Shown here: piece by piece, positions 6,278 through 15,341 of the stretch
Layout: each line of letters opens with the position of its first letter
How positions within the stretch are numbered: position 1 is the first letter of the stretch
Assembly (NCBI RefSeq): GCF_000013745.1
Contig: NC_007925.1
Location: 1,612,001-1,676,000, forward strand
Direction of reading: 5' to 3'
Source: Rhodopseudomonas_A palustris_F
GTDB lineage: Bacteria > Pseudomonadota > Alphaproteobacteria > Rhizobiales > Xanthobacteraceae
DNA: 64,000 bases
The notes under the pieces: generated by a model
Databases searched by the model: none
The model's input: the letters and a program-made list of their open reading frames with translations, nothing else
Told to the model about the DNA's origin: nothing
Made by a program: the position numbers and the translations under genes

Positions 6278-8077
6278 ATGGGTATCTTCGGCGCTCTCAC
6301 CACCTCCGTCGCGGGGCTCAGGACCCAGTCTTACGCGCTAGAGAATATCTCCGGCAACATCGCCAACTCGCAGACCACCGCGTTCAAGCGGATCGACACC
6401 TCGTTCCTCGACCTCATTCCGCAGACCGGCAACGACCAGCAGCTGGCCGGCTCGGTGACGGCGAAATCCCGCAGCACCAACACCATCCAGGGCTCGGTGC
6501 AGTCGGCCTCGGTCTCCACCTACATGGCGATCAACGGCGACGGCTTCTTCGCGGTGCAGAAGCCGGGCTCGTTCAGCGACAACAACCCGGTGTTCACCGG
6601 CGTCAACAACTACACAAGGCGCGGCGACTTCTCGCTCGACAAGAACGGCTATCTGGTCAACGGCGCCGGCTACTATCTGCAAGGCGTGACGATCGACAGA
6701 ACCACCGGCAACCCGTCCGGCGGCGCGCCGGCGATCCTGAAATTTCAGAACGACTTTCTGCCGTCGCAGCAGACCACCAAGATCAGCTACCGGGCCAACC
6801 TCGCGAGTTATCCCTTGACCAGCAAGCACGACACCTCAGTGCCGGGCTCGGAATTGCTGCGGCCGGCTGACTTCTCGGTCAACCCGCAAGTCAACGGCAC
6901 CCAGCCGCCGCCGTTCGGCGACAACACCAAGTCCGGGCTGCAGGTCAACAGCAAGAACGCCACCGCGATCACCGGCGCCACCAAGCTCAGCGGCGCGTCG
7001 CCCTCGGACTCCACCAACGTCAACTTCGCGGTCGGCGATACCGTCAAGGTGAACGGCACCGACATCATCGTCACCGCCTCCGGCGGCCTCGACGACGGCA
7101 CCCACATCCCGGTGGACAGCACGATCACCAACCTGCTCGGCAAGATCGACGCTCTGTCCGGCAACAACGTCACGCCGTCCACCGTCACCGGCGGCGGCGT
7201 GGTGCTGCACACCGGCACCGCCGCCGACCTGTCGATCGTCTCGACCAGCGCCGGGTTCGCTTCGCTGGGCCTCACCAGTCCGGTCACCGTGGTGCGCACC
7301 GGCGGCGGCTCGGTCGGTACCGGCAAAGTGGTCGGCAGCGACAACCAGACCTTTCTCGACGAATCGATTTCCGGCGGCGCCACCACCGCCTATGACGGCA
7401 ACGGCGCCCCGGTGCCGGTGCAATTCCGCTGGGCGAAAACCGACTCCGCGACGCTGGGTGTGGGCCATAACGATACCTGGAACCTGTTCTACCAGACCAA
7501 CCCCGCCGCCACCGGCGCCAACACCAGCTGGGTCAATGTCGGCACCAACTTCTCGTTCGGCAGCAACGGCGAAATGAACCCGGTGATCGGGGCGCTGACG
7601 CTGACCAATCTGACCGTGAGCGGCGTCTCGCTCGGCAACGTCACGATGTCGTTCGGCACCGGCGGCCTGACCCAGTTCGCCGACACCAACGGCAACGTCC
7701 AGGTCAACCAGATGCAACAGGACGGCTACGCCGCAGGTCAGCTGACCAGCGTCTCGGTCAGCAACGAAGGCCGCGTGGTCGGCGCCTATTCCAACGGCCG
7801 CAACATCGATCTCGCCGAAGTCAGCGTCGCCACCTTCAACGGCGCCAACTTCCTCAAGCGTCTCGACGGCGGCGCGTTCGAGGTCACCAACGAATCCGGC
7901 GCGGCGCTGTTCGGCAAGGGCGGCAGCATCTCCGGCTCATCGCTGGAAGCCTCCAACACGGATATCGCCGACGAATTCACCAAGCTGATCGTCACCCAGC
8001 AGGCCTATTCGGCCAATACCAAGGTGATCACCACGGCCAATACCATGGTCTCGGATCTGTTGAACGTGATCCGCTAA
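6278..8077 (+). CDS. flgE: Flagellar hook protein FlgE
   Basis: The 599-aa protein forms the hook, the universal joint outside the cell. N-terminal D0 is canonical (MGIFGALTTSVAGLRTQSYA, then ENISGNIANSQTTAFKR). The GDGFFAV segment follows and the C-terminal D0 ends IVTQQAYSANTKVITTANTM. It is about 200 residues longer than enteric FlgE. The extra middle contains a VNGTDIIVT...LHTGTAADLSIVS...FASLGL module like that duplicated in the three flagellins downstream. Start at 6278 follows TTGGAGA; the longer frame back to 6185 would run over the sigma-54 promoter. First gene of flgE-flgK-flgL. Confidence 0.96.
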   Translation: MGIFGALTTSVAGLRTQSYALENISGNIANSQTTAFKRIDTSFLDLIPQTGNDQQLAGSVTAKSRSTNTIQGSVQSASVSTYMAINGDGFFAVQKPGSFSDNNPVFTGVNNYTRRGDFSLDKNGYLVNGAGYYLQGVTIDRTTGNPSGGAPAILKFQNDFLPSQQTTKISYRANLASYPLTSKHDTSVPGSELLRPADFSVNPQVNGTQPPPFGDNTKSGLQVNSKNATAITGATKLSGASPSDSTNVNFAVGDTVKVNGTDIIVTASGGLDDGTHIPVDSTITNLLGKIDALSGNNVTPSTVTGGGVVLHTGTAADLSIVSTSAGFASLGLTSPVTVVRTGGGSVGTGKVVGSDNQTFLDESISGGATTAYDGNGAPVPVQFRWAKTDSATLGVGHNDTWNLFYQTNPAATGANTSWVNVGTNFSFGSNGEMNPVIGALTLTNLTVSGVSLGNVTMSFGTGGLTQFADTNGNVQVNQMQQDGYAAGQLTSVSVSNEGRVVGAYSNGRNIDLAEVSVATFNGANFLKRLDGGAFEVTNESGAALFGKGGSISGSSLEASNTDIADEFTKLIVTQQAYSANTKVITTANTMVSDLLNVIR

Positions 8078-8118
8078 GGCGCGGGGACGGCGGTCGATTT
8101 TTGGAACGGTAGTCAGTC

Positions 8119-9999
8119 ATGAGTCTCGGTGACGCACTCTCCATCGCAATGGCCGGGCTTCGCGCTAATCAGGCGGCGATGACGCTGGTCTCGTCCAACG
8201 TCGCCAACGCCGAGACGCCGGGCTACATCCGCAAATCGGTCGATCAGGTCACCACCAACACCGGCTCGATGGGGTCCGGCGTCAACATCAACGGCGTCAA
8301 CCGCGAGCTCGACTCATTCGTGCAGACCCAGCTGCGCACCGAGACCTCGGGCGCCGGCTACGCCTCGCTGAAGTCGGACTTCTTGCAGCAATTGCAGGGC
8401 CTGTACGGCAATCCGGATTCCTCCGGCACGCTGGAAGACGCGTTCAACGCGCTGACCACGGCGGTGCAGGCGCTCGGCACCAGTCCGGACAGCCAGTCGG
8501 CGCGGATCGGCGTGATCAACGCCGCGCAGACCATCGCCGGCCAGCTCAACGCGATGTCGAACGGCATCCAGACGCTGCGCGGCGCCGCCGAAACCGGCAT
8601 CAAGGACGCGGTCTCCAACGCCAATACGTTGATGAAGCAGATCGCCGACATCAACAACAAGCTGCAGACCAATCCGCTCGGCGGCACTTCGACGGATTCC
8701 TCGACCGCGGCGCTGCTCGACCAGCGCGACCGCTACATCACCCAGCTGTCGCAGCTGATGGACATCCGCGTCACCACCAACGGCGCCAACCAGGTCACGG
8801 TGTTCACCGGCGCCGGCGTGCAGCTGGTCGGCAACGAAGCCGCCACGCTGTCGTTCAACGCCCAGGGCACGGTGACGCCGGCGACCACCTGGAACGCCGA
8901 TGCCTCGAAGAGCTCGCTCGGTTCGGTCACCGTCAGCTATTCCAACGGCGGCTCGATCAACCTCACCTCGTCGATCAAGTCGGGCGAGATCGCGGCCTAT
9001 ATCGAGGTGCGCGACAAGATCATGGTCGAGGCGCAGAACCAGCTCGACCAGTTCGCCGCCACGCTGTCGAGTTCGCTGTCGGACAAGACCACCCCCGGCA
9101 CCGTGATCACGCCGGCGCCGGCGCCGCAGGCCGGAATCAACATCGACACCTCCGGCATGATGTCGGGCAACGTCATGCACGTCACCGTGACCGACGCCAT
9201 CACCGGCACCCAGCGCAACGTCTCGATCATGCGGGTCGACGATCCGTCGGTGCTGCCGCTGTCGAACGCGGCGACCAACGACCCCAACGACCTGGTGGTC
9301 GGGATCGATTTCTCGCATCCCGCCACCGTGATCGCGCAGCTCAATGCCGCGCTGAACCCGTCCAACCTGTATTTCACCGGCTCCGCCACCTCGATCAACG
9401 TGCTGAACAATGCCGGCTTCTCCACCGTCACCGCGGCTTCGGTGACCACCACGCAGGCGCCGACCAATCTGACCAGCGGCAGCCCGGAGGTGGCGCTGTT
9501 CACCGACAACGGCGCCGCCTATAGCGGTTCGATCAGCGTCTCGGGAAACCAGATCACCGGCCTGGCGCAGCGGCTCAGCGTCAACAACGGCCTGGTCGCC
9601 GATCCGTCGCGCCTCGTGGTGTACAACACCACGCCGCTGACCGCGTCGGGCGACAGCACCCGCGCCGATTTCATCACCAAGCAGCTCACCAAGTCGACCT
9701 ACAGCTATTCGCCGCAGACCGGGGTCGGCTCGAGCAGCGCGCCGTACAAGGGCACGCTGCTCAGCTACATGCAGCAATTCACCGCGCAGCAGGGCGCCGC
9801 CGCGCAGACCGCGGCGCAGGTCTCCGACGGCCAGACCGTGGTGCTCAACACCCTGCAGAAGAAATTCTCCGACGTCTCGGGCGTCAACATGGACGAAGAG
9901 ATGGCGCATCTGCTGTCGCTGCAGAACGCTTATTCCGCCAATGCGCGGGTGATGTCGACGGTGAACCAGATGTATCAGACTCTGATGCAGGCATTTTGA
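8119..9999 (+). CDS. flgK: Flagellar hook-associated protein 1 FlgK
   Basis: The 626-aa HAP1 forms the first hook-filament junction ring. The N-terminus (SLGDALSIAMAGLRANQAAMTLVSSNVANAETPGY) is the FlgK-type rod/hook D0 with NVANAETPGY. The C-terminus ends NLxxLQNAYSANARVMSTVNQMYQTL, the family's terminal coiled coil, here with LLSLQNAYSANAR. Length is near that of other alphaproteobacterial FlgK. It is 41 bp after flgE and 8 bp before flgL, so one operon from the sigma-54 promoter is likely. Exported by the flagellar type III system, probably with help of the FlgN-like protein at 22096. Confidence 0.96.
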   Translation: MSLGDALSIAMAGLRANQAAMTLVSSNVANAETPGYIRKSVDQVTTNTGSMGSGVNINGVNRELDSFVQTQLRTETSGAGYASLKSDFLQQLQGLYGNPDSSGTLEDAFNALTTAVQALGTSPDSQSARIGVINAAQTIAGQLNAMSNGIQTLRGAAETGIKDAVSNANTLMKQIADINNKLQTNPLGGTSTDSSTAALLDQRDRYITQLSQLMDIRVTTNGANQVTVFTGAGVQLVGNEAATLSFNAQGTVTPATTWNADASKSSLGSVTVSYSNGGSINLTSSIKSGEIAAYIEVRDKIMVEAQNQLDQFAATLSSSLSDKTTPGTVITPAPAPQAGINIDTSGMMSGNVMHVTVTDAITGTQRNVSIMRVDDPSVLPLSNAATNDPNDLVVGIDFSHPATVIAQLNAALNPSNLYFTGSATSINVLNNAGFSTVTAASVTTTQAPTNLTSGSPEVALFTDNGAAYSGSISVSGNQITGLAQRLSVNNGLVADPSRLVVYNTTPLTASGDSTRADFITKQLTKSTYSYSPQTGVGSSSAPYKGTLLSYMQQFTAQQGAAAQTAAQVSDGQTVVLNTLQKKFSDVSGVNMDEEMAHLLSLQNAYSANARVMSTVNQMYQTLMQAF

Positions 10000-10007
10000 G
10001 GTAGGTC

Positions 10008-11585
10008 ATGGCAATCGATGGCGTAAGCGGACGGACGTCCTACATCGGCTCGGGCATTCTGAACCTGCGCAGCCAGCTCGATTCGCTGACCGAGCAATTG
10101 GCCAGCGGCAAGATCTCCACCACCTATGCGGGGCAGGGCTCCGGACGCAGCATGGCGCTCGGCATCCGCGCCCAGCTCAACGCCTACAGCAGCTTTGCCG
10201 ACACCGCGACCAATGTGAACACCCGCATCAACGTCGCCAATCTGTCGCTGCAGCGGCTGGTGGCGATCAACTCCACCGTCAAGGGCGCCGCGGTCAGCGC
10301 CGGCAGCACCATCGACAACACCGGGCAGACCGCCGGGCAGAAGACCGCCAATCTGGACTTCTACGACTCCGTCGACATGCTCAACGCGCAGTCCGGCGAC
10401 CGCTATCTGTTCGGCGGCCGCATCACCGACGCGCCGCCGGTGGCGGCGGCCGACCAGATCCTCAACGGCAACGGCGCCACCATCGCCGGGTTGAAGCAGG
10501 TGATCGACGAGCGCAAGCAGGCCGATCTCGGCGTCAACGCCAACGGCCGGGTCGGCACCGCGATCGGCGCGGCGCCGGCGTCGACGCCCACCACCGTGCT
10601 GGTCACCGAGGAAGAACTGACCTCGCCGGCGCCGGCGGTGGCGCAGCCGTTCGGCATGAAGGTCTCCGGCGTCTCGACCAACATCGTCGGCGCCACGGTG
10701 ACGCAGCCTGCGGTGCCGGTAGCGCCGGCGCCCGCGGCGCAGAAGGCGATGTCGATCGATCTCGGCGCGACGCTGCCGAAAGAGGGCGACACCATCAAGT
10801 TCACCTTCAAGATGCCGGACGGCACCTCCGAAGACATCGTGATGAAGGCGACCGCGACGGCGAAGACCCCGATGGACGCCAACACCTTCCTGATCGGCAC
10901 CGACACCACCACCACGGCGGCCAACCTCAACACCGAACTCGGCAAGTCGATGACCCAGCTTGCCAACGGCGCGATGGCGGCGGCCTCGGCGGTGCAGGCC
11001 GGCACCGATTTCTTCGACAATCCGCCGCAGCGGGTCGCCGGCGGCCCGAATTTCGCCGCCTCCACCACCCAGGTCGCCGGCACCGCGGCCGATACGGTGA
11101 TCTGGTATGTCGGCGAGAGCGATGTCTCGGCCAGCCAGACCGACACCGCGCGCGGCACCGCGGTGGCGCGGATCGACGACGCCATCACCGTGCGTTACGG
11201 CGCCCGCGCCAACGAGCAGGCGCTGCGCACCCAATTGCAGAACGTCGCGGTGTTCGCCGCGGTGACCACCAACATCACCGACGTCAACGCCAACGGCAAG
11301 ATCGCCGCGCTCAACCAGCGCATCGCGCAGAACCTCGCGGTGATCCCGGGAACCCAGACCATCCAGGACATCCAGGCGGACTTCGCCGGCGCGCAGTCCT
11401 CGATCAAGGCCACCACCGACCGTCAGACCCAAAGCAAGGTGATCTCGCAGACGCTGCTGGATTCGATCGAGGGCATCAACAACGACGAGGTCGCCACCAA
11501 GATCCTGGCGCTGCAGACCGCGCTGCAGGCCTCGTATCAGACCACGTCCGACCTCTACAAAATGAGCCTGGTCAAGTTCCTGTAA
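10008..11585 (+). CDS. flgL: Flagellar hook-associated protein 3 FlgL
   Basis: The 525-aa HAP3 joins hook to filament. The N-terminus (LNLRSQLDSLTEQLASGKISTTYAG) is flagellin/HAP3-like. The C-terminus (LLDSIEGINNDEVATKILALQTALQASYQTTSDLYKMSLVKFL) is the FlgL signature ending. The protein is much longer than enteric FlgL (about 317 aa) because of a large Ala/Thr-rich middle with GDTIKFTFKMPDGT. ATG at 10008 follows GAGGTAGG. Last gene of the flgEKL block; the repeat-B array follows. Confidence 0.95.
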   Translation: MAIDGVSGRTSYIGSGILNLRSQLDSLTEQLASGKISTTYAGQGSGRSMALGIRAQLNAYSSFADTATNVNTRINVANLSLQRLVAINSTVKGAAVSAGSTIDNTGQTAGQKTANLDFYDSVDMLNAQSGDRYLFGGRITDAPPVAAADQILNGNGATIAGLKQVIDERKQADLGVNANGRVGTAIGAAPASTPTTVLVTEEELTSPAPAVAQPFGMKVSGVSTNIVGATVTQPAVPVAPAPAAQKAMSIDLGATLPKEGDTIKFTFKMPDGTSEDIVMKATATAKTPMDANTFLIGTDTTTTAANLNTELGKSMTQLANGAMAAASAVQAGTDFFDNPPQRVAGGPNFAASTTQVAGTAADTVIWYVGESDVSASQTDTARGTAVARIDDAITVRYGARANEQALRTQLQNVAVFAAVTTNITDVNANGKIAALNQRIAQNLAVIPGTQTIQDIQADFAGAQSSIKATTDRQTQSKVISQTLLDSIEGINNDEVATKILALQTALQASYQTTSDLYKMSLVKFL

Positions 11586-11711
11586 GCCGAACCGCCACTC
11601 GCCCTCGCGACGTCACGCTGCCGGTCGCTGCCGACCCACCGCATCATCTTTGCTGAGCCCGGGGCGGTGACGCCCGGACGCTGCCCCCCACCGTCGTTGC
11701 CCACACCCACC

Positions 11712-12483
11712 GCGTCATCCTGAGGAACCCGGCGTCGCGCAGCGAGGCCGGGTGTCTCGAAGGATGGCCGCAAGCGCTGCGCAGCCGCACGGACTCGCGG
11801 CCGCATCCTTCGAGGCCCTCGCTGCGCTCGGGATGACGGCGCCGGGGGAGGGGCGCGGGCGCAGGGCGACGGCGCCGGGGGGTGCAGGATGACGATGCAG
11901 GCGGGCGCGCCGGCGTGAGGCTTTGCGGTTTTGCTCCGCCGATGCACGCTCCCAGACGTTGCCCACCCCACCGCGTCATCCTGAGGAACCCGGCGTCGCG
12001 CAGCGAGGCCGGGTGTCTCGAAGGATGGCCGCAAGCGCTGCGCAGCCGCACCGACTCGCGGCCGCATCCTTCGAGGCCCTCGCGATGCTCGGGCACCTCA
12101 GGATGACGGCGCCGGGGGGAGCGGCGGCGTAGCGACGCCGGGTCGTTGCCCACGCCCACCGCGTCATCCTGAGGAACCCGGCGTCGCGCAGCGAAGCCCG
12201 GTGTCTCGAAGGATGGCCGCAGGCGTTGCGGAGCCGCACAGACTCGCGGCCGCATCCTTCGAGGCCCTCGCTGCGCTCGGGCACCTCAGGATGACGGTGC
12301 CGGGGGAGCGGCGGCGTAGCGACGCCGGGTCGTTGCCCGCACCCACCGCGTCATCCTGAGGAACCCGGCGTCGCGCAGCGAGGCCGGGTGTCTCGAAGGA
12401 TGGCCGCAAGCGCTGCGCAGCCGCACCGACTCGCGGCCGCATCCTTCGAGGCCCTCGCGATGCTCGGGCACCTCAGGATGACG
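11712..12483. repeat. Tandem array of four family-B palindromic repeats
   Basis: Four copies of a ~130-bp element begin CGTCATCCTGAGG and end CCTCAGGATGACG: 11712-11838, 11974-12108, 12162-12296 and 12349-12483. Copy 1 has lost the GCACCTCA before its end. The termini are perfect inverted repeats, and each copy has an internal GGATGGCCGC/GCGGCCGCATCC pair, so each can fold into one long hairpin. Copies 2-4 repeat with a 187-188-bp period including a shared GCGGCGTAGCGACGCCGGG spacer. A diverged fifth copy is at 58658. The 1238-bp gap 11586-12823 holds no real gene. Confidence 0.95.
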
Positions 12484-12823
12484 GCGCCCAGGAGGGGGCG
12501 GGCCCACGCTGAGATCGTTAACCTAACCTCGTAACGACCCGAGCGGTCGGCTGCGCCTGCGTGGCCCGGCCGCGGCAGGGAGCCGTCTTGCCGCCGCCCC
12601 GGCAGGCTCCCGCCCTCGTCAGCAAGCCCGTGTTTCACATCAGCAATCGTCTGGAATCGCGGCGCCACCGGCGGGTTCCGGCCGAGTTCCAATGCACGCT
12701 ATTTGGCAAAACTTCATCGTAAATCTACCTGAGTAGTTTTACGGTTTCTTAGGTGTTGAGCCTCAGGGTTCCAGCGCGATCTGAATGATCGTCATTTTAG
12801 CTGAACCAGGAAGGTCTCAAGCA

Positions 12824-15031
12824 ATGTCAGGCATTACACTCTCGTCTTCCGTCCGCCAGAACCTGCTCTCTCTGCAGTCGACCGCGGAACTACTCTCCTC
12901 GACCCAGAGCCGCCTCTCCACCGGTAAGAAGGTGAACTCGGCGCTCGACAACCCCACCAACTTCTTCACCGCCTCCGGCCTCGACGCCCGTGCTTCCGAC
13001 ATCAACAATCTGTTGGACGGCATCGGCAACGGCGTGCAGATCCTGCAGGCCGCCAACACCGGCATCACCTCGCTGCAGAAGCTGGTGGACTCGGCCAAGT
13101 CGATCGCCAACCAGGCGCTGCAGACCGTCGCCGGCTACACCAGCAAGTCCAGCGTCTCGACCACGATCGGCGGCGCCACCGCCGACGATCTGCGCGGCAC
13201 TGCGACCTATTCCAACGGCTCGGCGCAGAGCCTTGCCTTGCAGGACGGTCAGGCCGCTGCCGGCGTGATTTCCGGCGCGACTCTGCTCGGCGGTACCGCT
13301 GCGACCAAGACCGGCGCAACGGTCACGGGTCTCGCGACCACCACCTTGCTGAGCGCGCTCGGCACCAACAAGCCGGTAGCCGGCAACAGCCTGACGGTGA
13401 ATGGCCACACGGTCACCTTCGCCAATGGCGACGCGCCGGCCTCGACCACTCTGCCGGCCGGTTCTGGTGTCAACAATCAGCTGGTCACCGACGGAAAGGG
13501 CAACTCGACCGTCTATCTGAACAGCGGCACCGTGCAAGACGTGATGAACGCCATCGATCTTGCGAGCGGCGTGCAAAACGCGACGATCACCGGCGGTGCT
13601 GCGACGGTGGCAAACAGCTCGGGTGCCAATGCGTCGATCGCGGCCAACGCGCTGGTGTTCAGCACCTCGACTGGTTCGGATCTGTCGATCTCCGGCAACA
13701 ACACTCTGCTGTCGGCGTTCGGTCTGAATTCGGGAGCCACCGGCGTCGGCAGCTTCACGGCTGATCGAACCGCTACCGCGGCCGCTGGGGTCGGCGTCAG
13801 CCGCGCCGGAATGGTGCAGGCTGGCTCGACCCTGACCGTGAACGGCAAGACCATCACGTTCCAGGACGCGGCTATCCCGGCCGCTGCTGATTACGGTTCC
13901 GGTAAAGTGACCGGCAAGAACGTGATCACCGACGGCAGCGGCAATTCGACCGTCTACCTGCAGGGCGGCACGATGAACGATGTGCTCACCGCCATCGACA
14001 TCGCGAGCGGCGCGCAGGTTGCCCCGGTCAGCAACGGTGCCGCCACGTTGGCGGTGGCCGCGGGCAGCGAGGCGTCCAAGGTGCTCTCCGGTGGTCAATT
14101 GCAGATCAGCTCGGGCCTGGCAGGCGATCTCAAGCTCTCCGGCACCGGCAACGCGCTGTCGGCATTGGGTCTGGCCGGCGCCCAGGGAACCGGGACCAGC
14201 TTCAACGTGGCCCGCACGGCATCCGCCGGCGGCATCAGCGGCAAGACGCTGTCGTTCGAATCGTTCAATGGCGGTACCGCCGTCAACATCACGATCGGCG
14301 ACGGCACCAACGGCACCGTCAAGTCGCTCACCGACCTGAATACGGCGCTGAAGGCCAACAATATGCAGGCCTCGATCGACACCACCGGCAAGCTGACGAT
14401 CTCGGCGGCGAACGACTACGCCTCCTCGACGCTCGGCTCCACGCTGTCCGGCGGCAAGATCAGCGGCACCGCGGCGTCGCTCTTCTCGACGCCGACCGAC
14501 CCTGTTGCCGACCTGGTCGCCCAGACCACCCGCGGCAACCTGGTCAAGCAGTACAACGACGTCATGGACCAGATCAAAACCACGGCCCAGGACGCTTCGT
14601 TCAACGGCGTCAACCTGCTCGGCGGCGACACCCTGAAGCTGGTGTTCAACGAAACCGGCAAGTCCACCCTGAGCATTCAGGGCGTGACCTTCGACCCGAC
14701 CGGCCTCGGCCTGTCGAAGTTGACGTCCGGCACCGACTTCATCGACAACGCCGCCACCAACAAGACCTTGGCGACGCTGACCACCGCTGCAACCACGCTG
14801 CGGTCGCAGGCTTCGGCTTTGGGTTCCAACCTCTCGATCGTGCAGACCCGTCAGGACTTCTCGAAGTCCCTGATCAACGTGCTGCAGACCGGTTCGTCGA
14901 ACCTGACGCTGGCCGACACCAACGAGGAAGCGGCCAACAGCCAGGCGCTGTCGACCCGCCAGTCGATCGCGGTGTCCGCGCTGTCGTTGGCCAACAGCTC
15001 GCAGCAGGGCGTGTTGCAGCTGCTGCGCTAA
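12824..15031 (+). CDS. Flagellin 1
   Basis: The 735-aa filament subunit has conserved N-terminal D0/D1 (LSSSVRQNLLSLQSTAELL, then RLSTGKKVNSALDNPTNFF) and C-terminal D1/D0 (LGSNLSIVQTRQDFSK, TLADTNEEAANSQALSTRQ, QQGVLQLLR). The variable middle contains two copies of a ~120-aa module: VNGHTVTF/VNGKTITF, then TDGxGNSTVYL, AIDxASG and a DLxxSG-LxAxGL end. This corresponds to the DUF1522-type insert known from this lineage. ATG at 12824 follows CAGGAAGGT. It is exported through the type III apparatus; FlbT and FlaF are expected to control its expression. Confidence 0.95.
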   Translation: MSGITLSSSVRQNLLSLQSTAELLSSTQSRLSTGKKVNSALDNPTNFFTASGLDARASDINNLLDGIGNGVQILQAANTGITSLQKLVDSAKSIANQALQTVAGYTSKSSVSTTIGGATADDLRGTATYSNGSAQSLALQDGQAAAGVISGATLLGGTAATKTGATVTGLATTTLLSALGTNKPVAGNSLTVNGHTVTFANGDAPASTTLPAGSGVNNQLVTDGKGNSTVYLNSGTVQDVMNAIDLASGVQNATITGGAATVANSSGANASIAANALVFSTSTGSDLSISGNNTLLSAFGLNSGATGVGSFTADRTATAAAGVGVSRAGMVQAGSTLTVNGKTITFQDAAIPAAADYGSGKVTGKNVITDGSGNSTVYLQGGTMNDVLTAIDIASGAQVAPVSNGAATLAVAAGSEASKVLSGGQLQISSGLAGDLKLSGTGNALSALGLAGAQGTGTSFNVARTASAGGISGKTLSFESFNGGTAVNITIGDGTNGTVKSLTDLNTALKANNMQASIDTTGKLTISAANDYASSTLGSTLSGGKISGTAASLFSTPTDPVADLVAQTTRGNLVKQYNDVMDQIKTTAQDASFNGVNLLGGDTLKLVFNETGKSTLSIQGVTFDPTGLGLSKLTSGTDFIDNAATNKTLATLTTAATTLRSQASALGSNLSIVQTRQDFSKSLINVLQTGSSNLTLADTNEEAANSQALSTRQSIAVSALSLANSSQQGVLQLLR

Positions 15032-15057
15032 CCGCGTCGCAAAGCATCGATCGGAAG

Positions 15058-15085
15058 ACGGCGGGGGCAACCCCGCCGTTTTTTT
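15058..15085 (+). terminator. Rho-independent terminator after flagellin 1
   Basis: A 9-bp GC-rich stem (ACGGCGGGG and CCCCGCCGT) with a GCAA loop is followed by a run of T. It sits 26 bp past the stop, so flagellin 1 is a monocistronic unit. Confidence 0.92.
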
Positions 15086-15101
15086 GTGTTTAGAAACATG
15101 G

Positions 15102-15117
15102 TGAACCGCCGGTTAAC
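15102..15117 (+). promoter_or_regulatory. CtrA-like box upstream of flagellin 2 (one mismatch)
   Basis: TGAA-N7-TTAAC differs from the CtrA consensus TTAA-N7-TTAAC by one base. It lies 225 bp before the flagellin 2 ATG. The rest of the 310-bp gap (15032-15341) contains the flagellin 1 terminator and an odd AT-rich stretch at 15178-15265 with two GGGG(T)GGTATTT-like blocks and a TAGGGG/CCCCTA pair. Confidence 0.5.
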
Positions 15118-15341
15118 GGCGAAAAATGCGGCCCGGCGCCGATGCGAAATCCGCCTGCAGCGCAGCGCTTACTTGGGTGGTTTGGGGGTATTTATACTAG
15201 GGGTGGTATTTCTACTGACAATGGCCGCAGACAGGTACTAGTCCTAGCCCCTAAATTAATACCTCGTTACGACGCCCGGACAGAGTGTGCCCCGGCTGAT
15301 CAAGAAGATCAGTTGTTGCTTATACCAGGAAGGTATTCACC

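Noticed and set aside
11712..12483. CRISPR array
   Set aside because: Units are about 130 bp and palindromic, spacers are few and themselves repeated, and no cas genes are nearby.
11555..12692. Several short frames with repeated RPSFETPGLAARRRVPQDDA-type text between flgL and flagellin 1
   Set aside because: They are translations of the family-B repeats. The same peptide recurs because the DNA repeats, not because of a gene family.
12706..12724. Sigma-54 promoter before flagellin 1 (TTGGCAAAAC...)
   Set aside because: The -24 half fits but there is no TTGC at the -12 position.
12890..15070. Long antisense frames over the flagellin genes (also over flgK, flgL and flagellin 2)
   Set aside because: Low-complexity Gly/Arg/Val translations, no ribosome sites, and complete overlap with well-identified flagellar genes.
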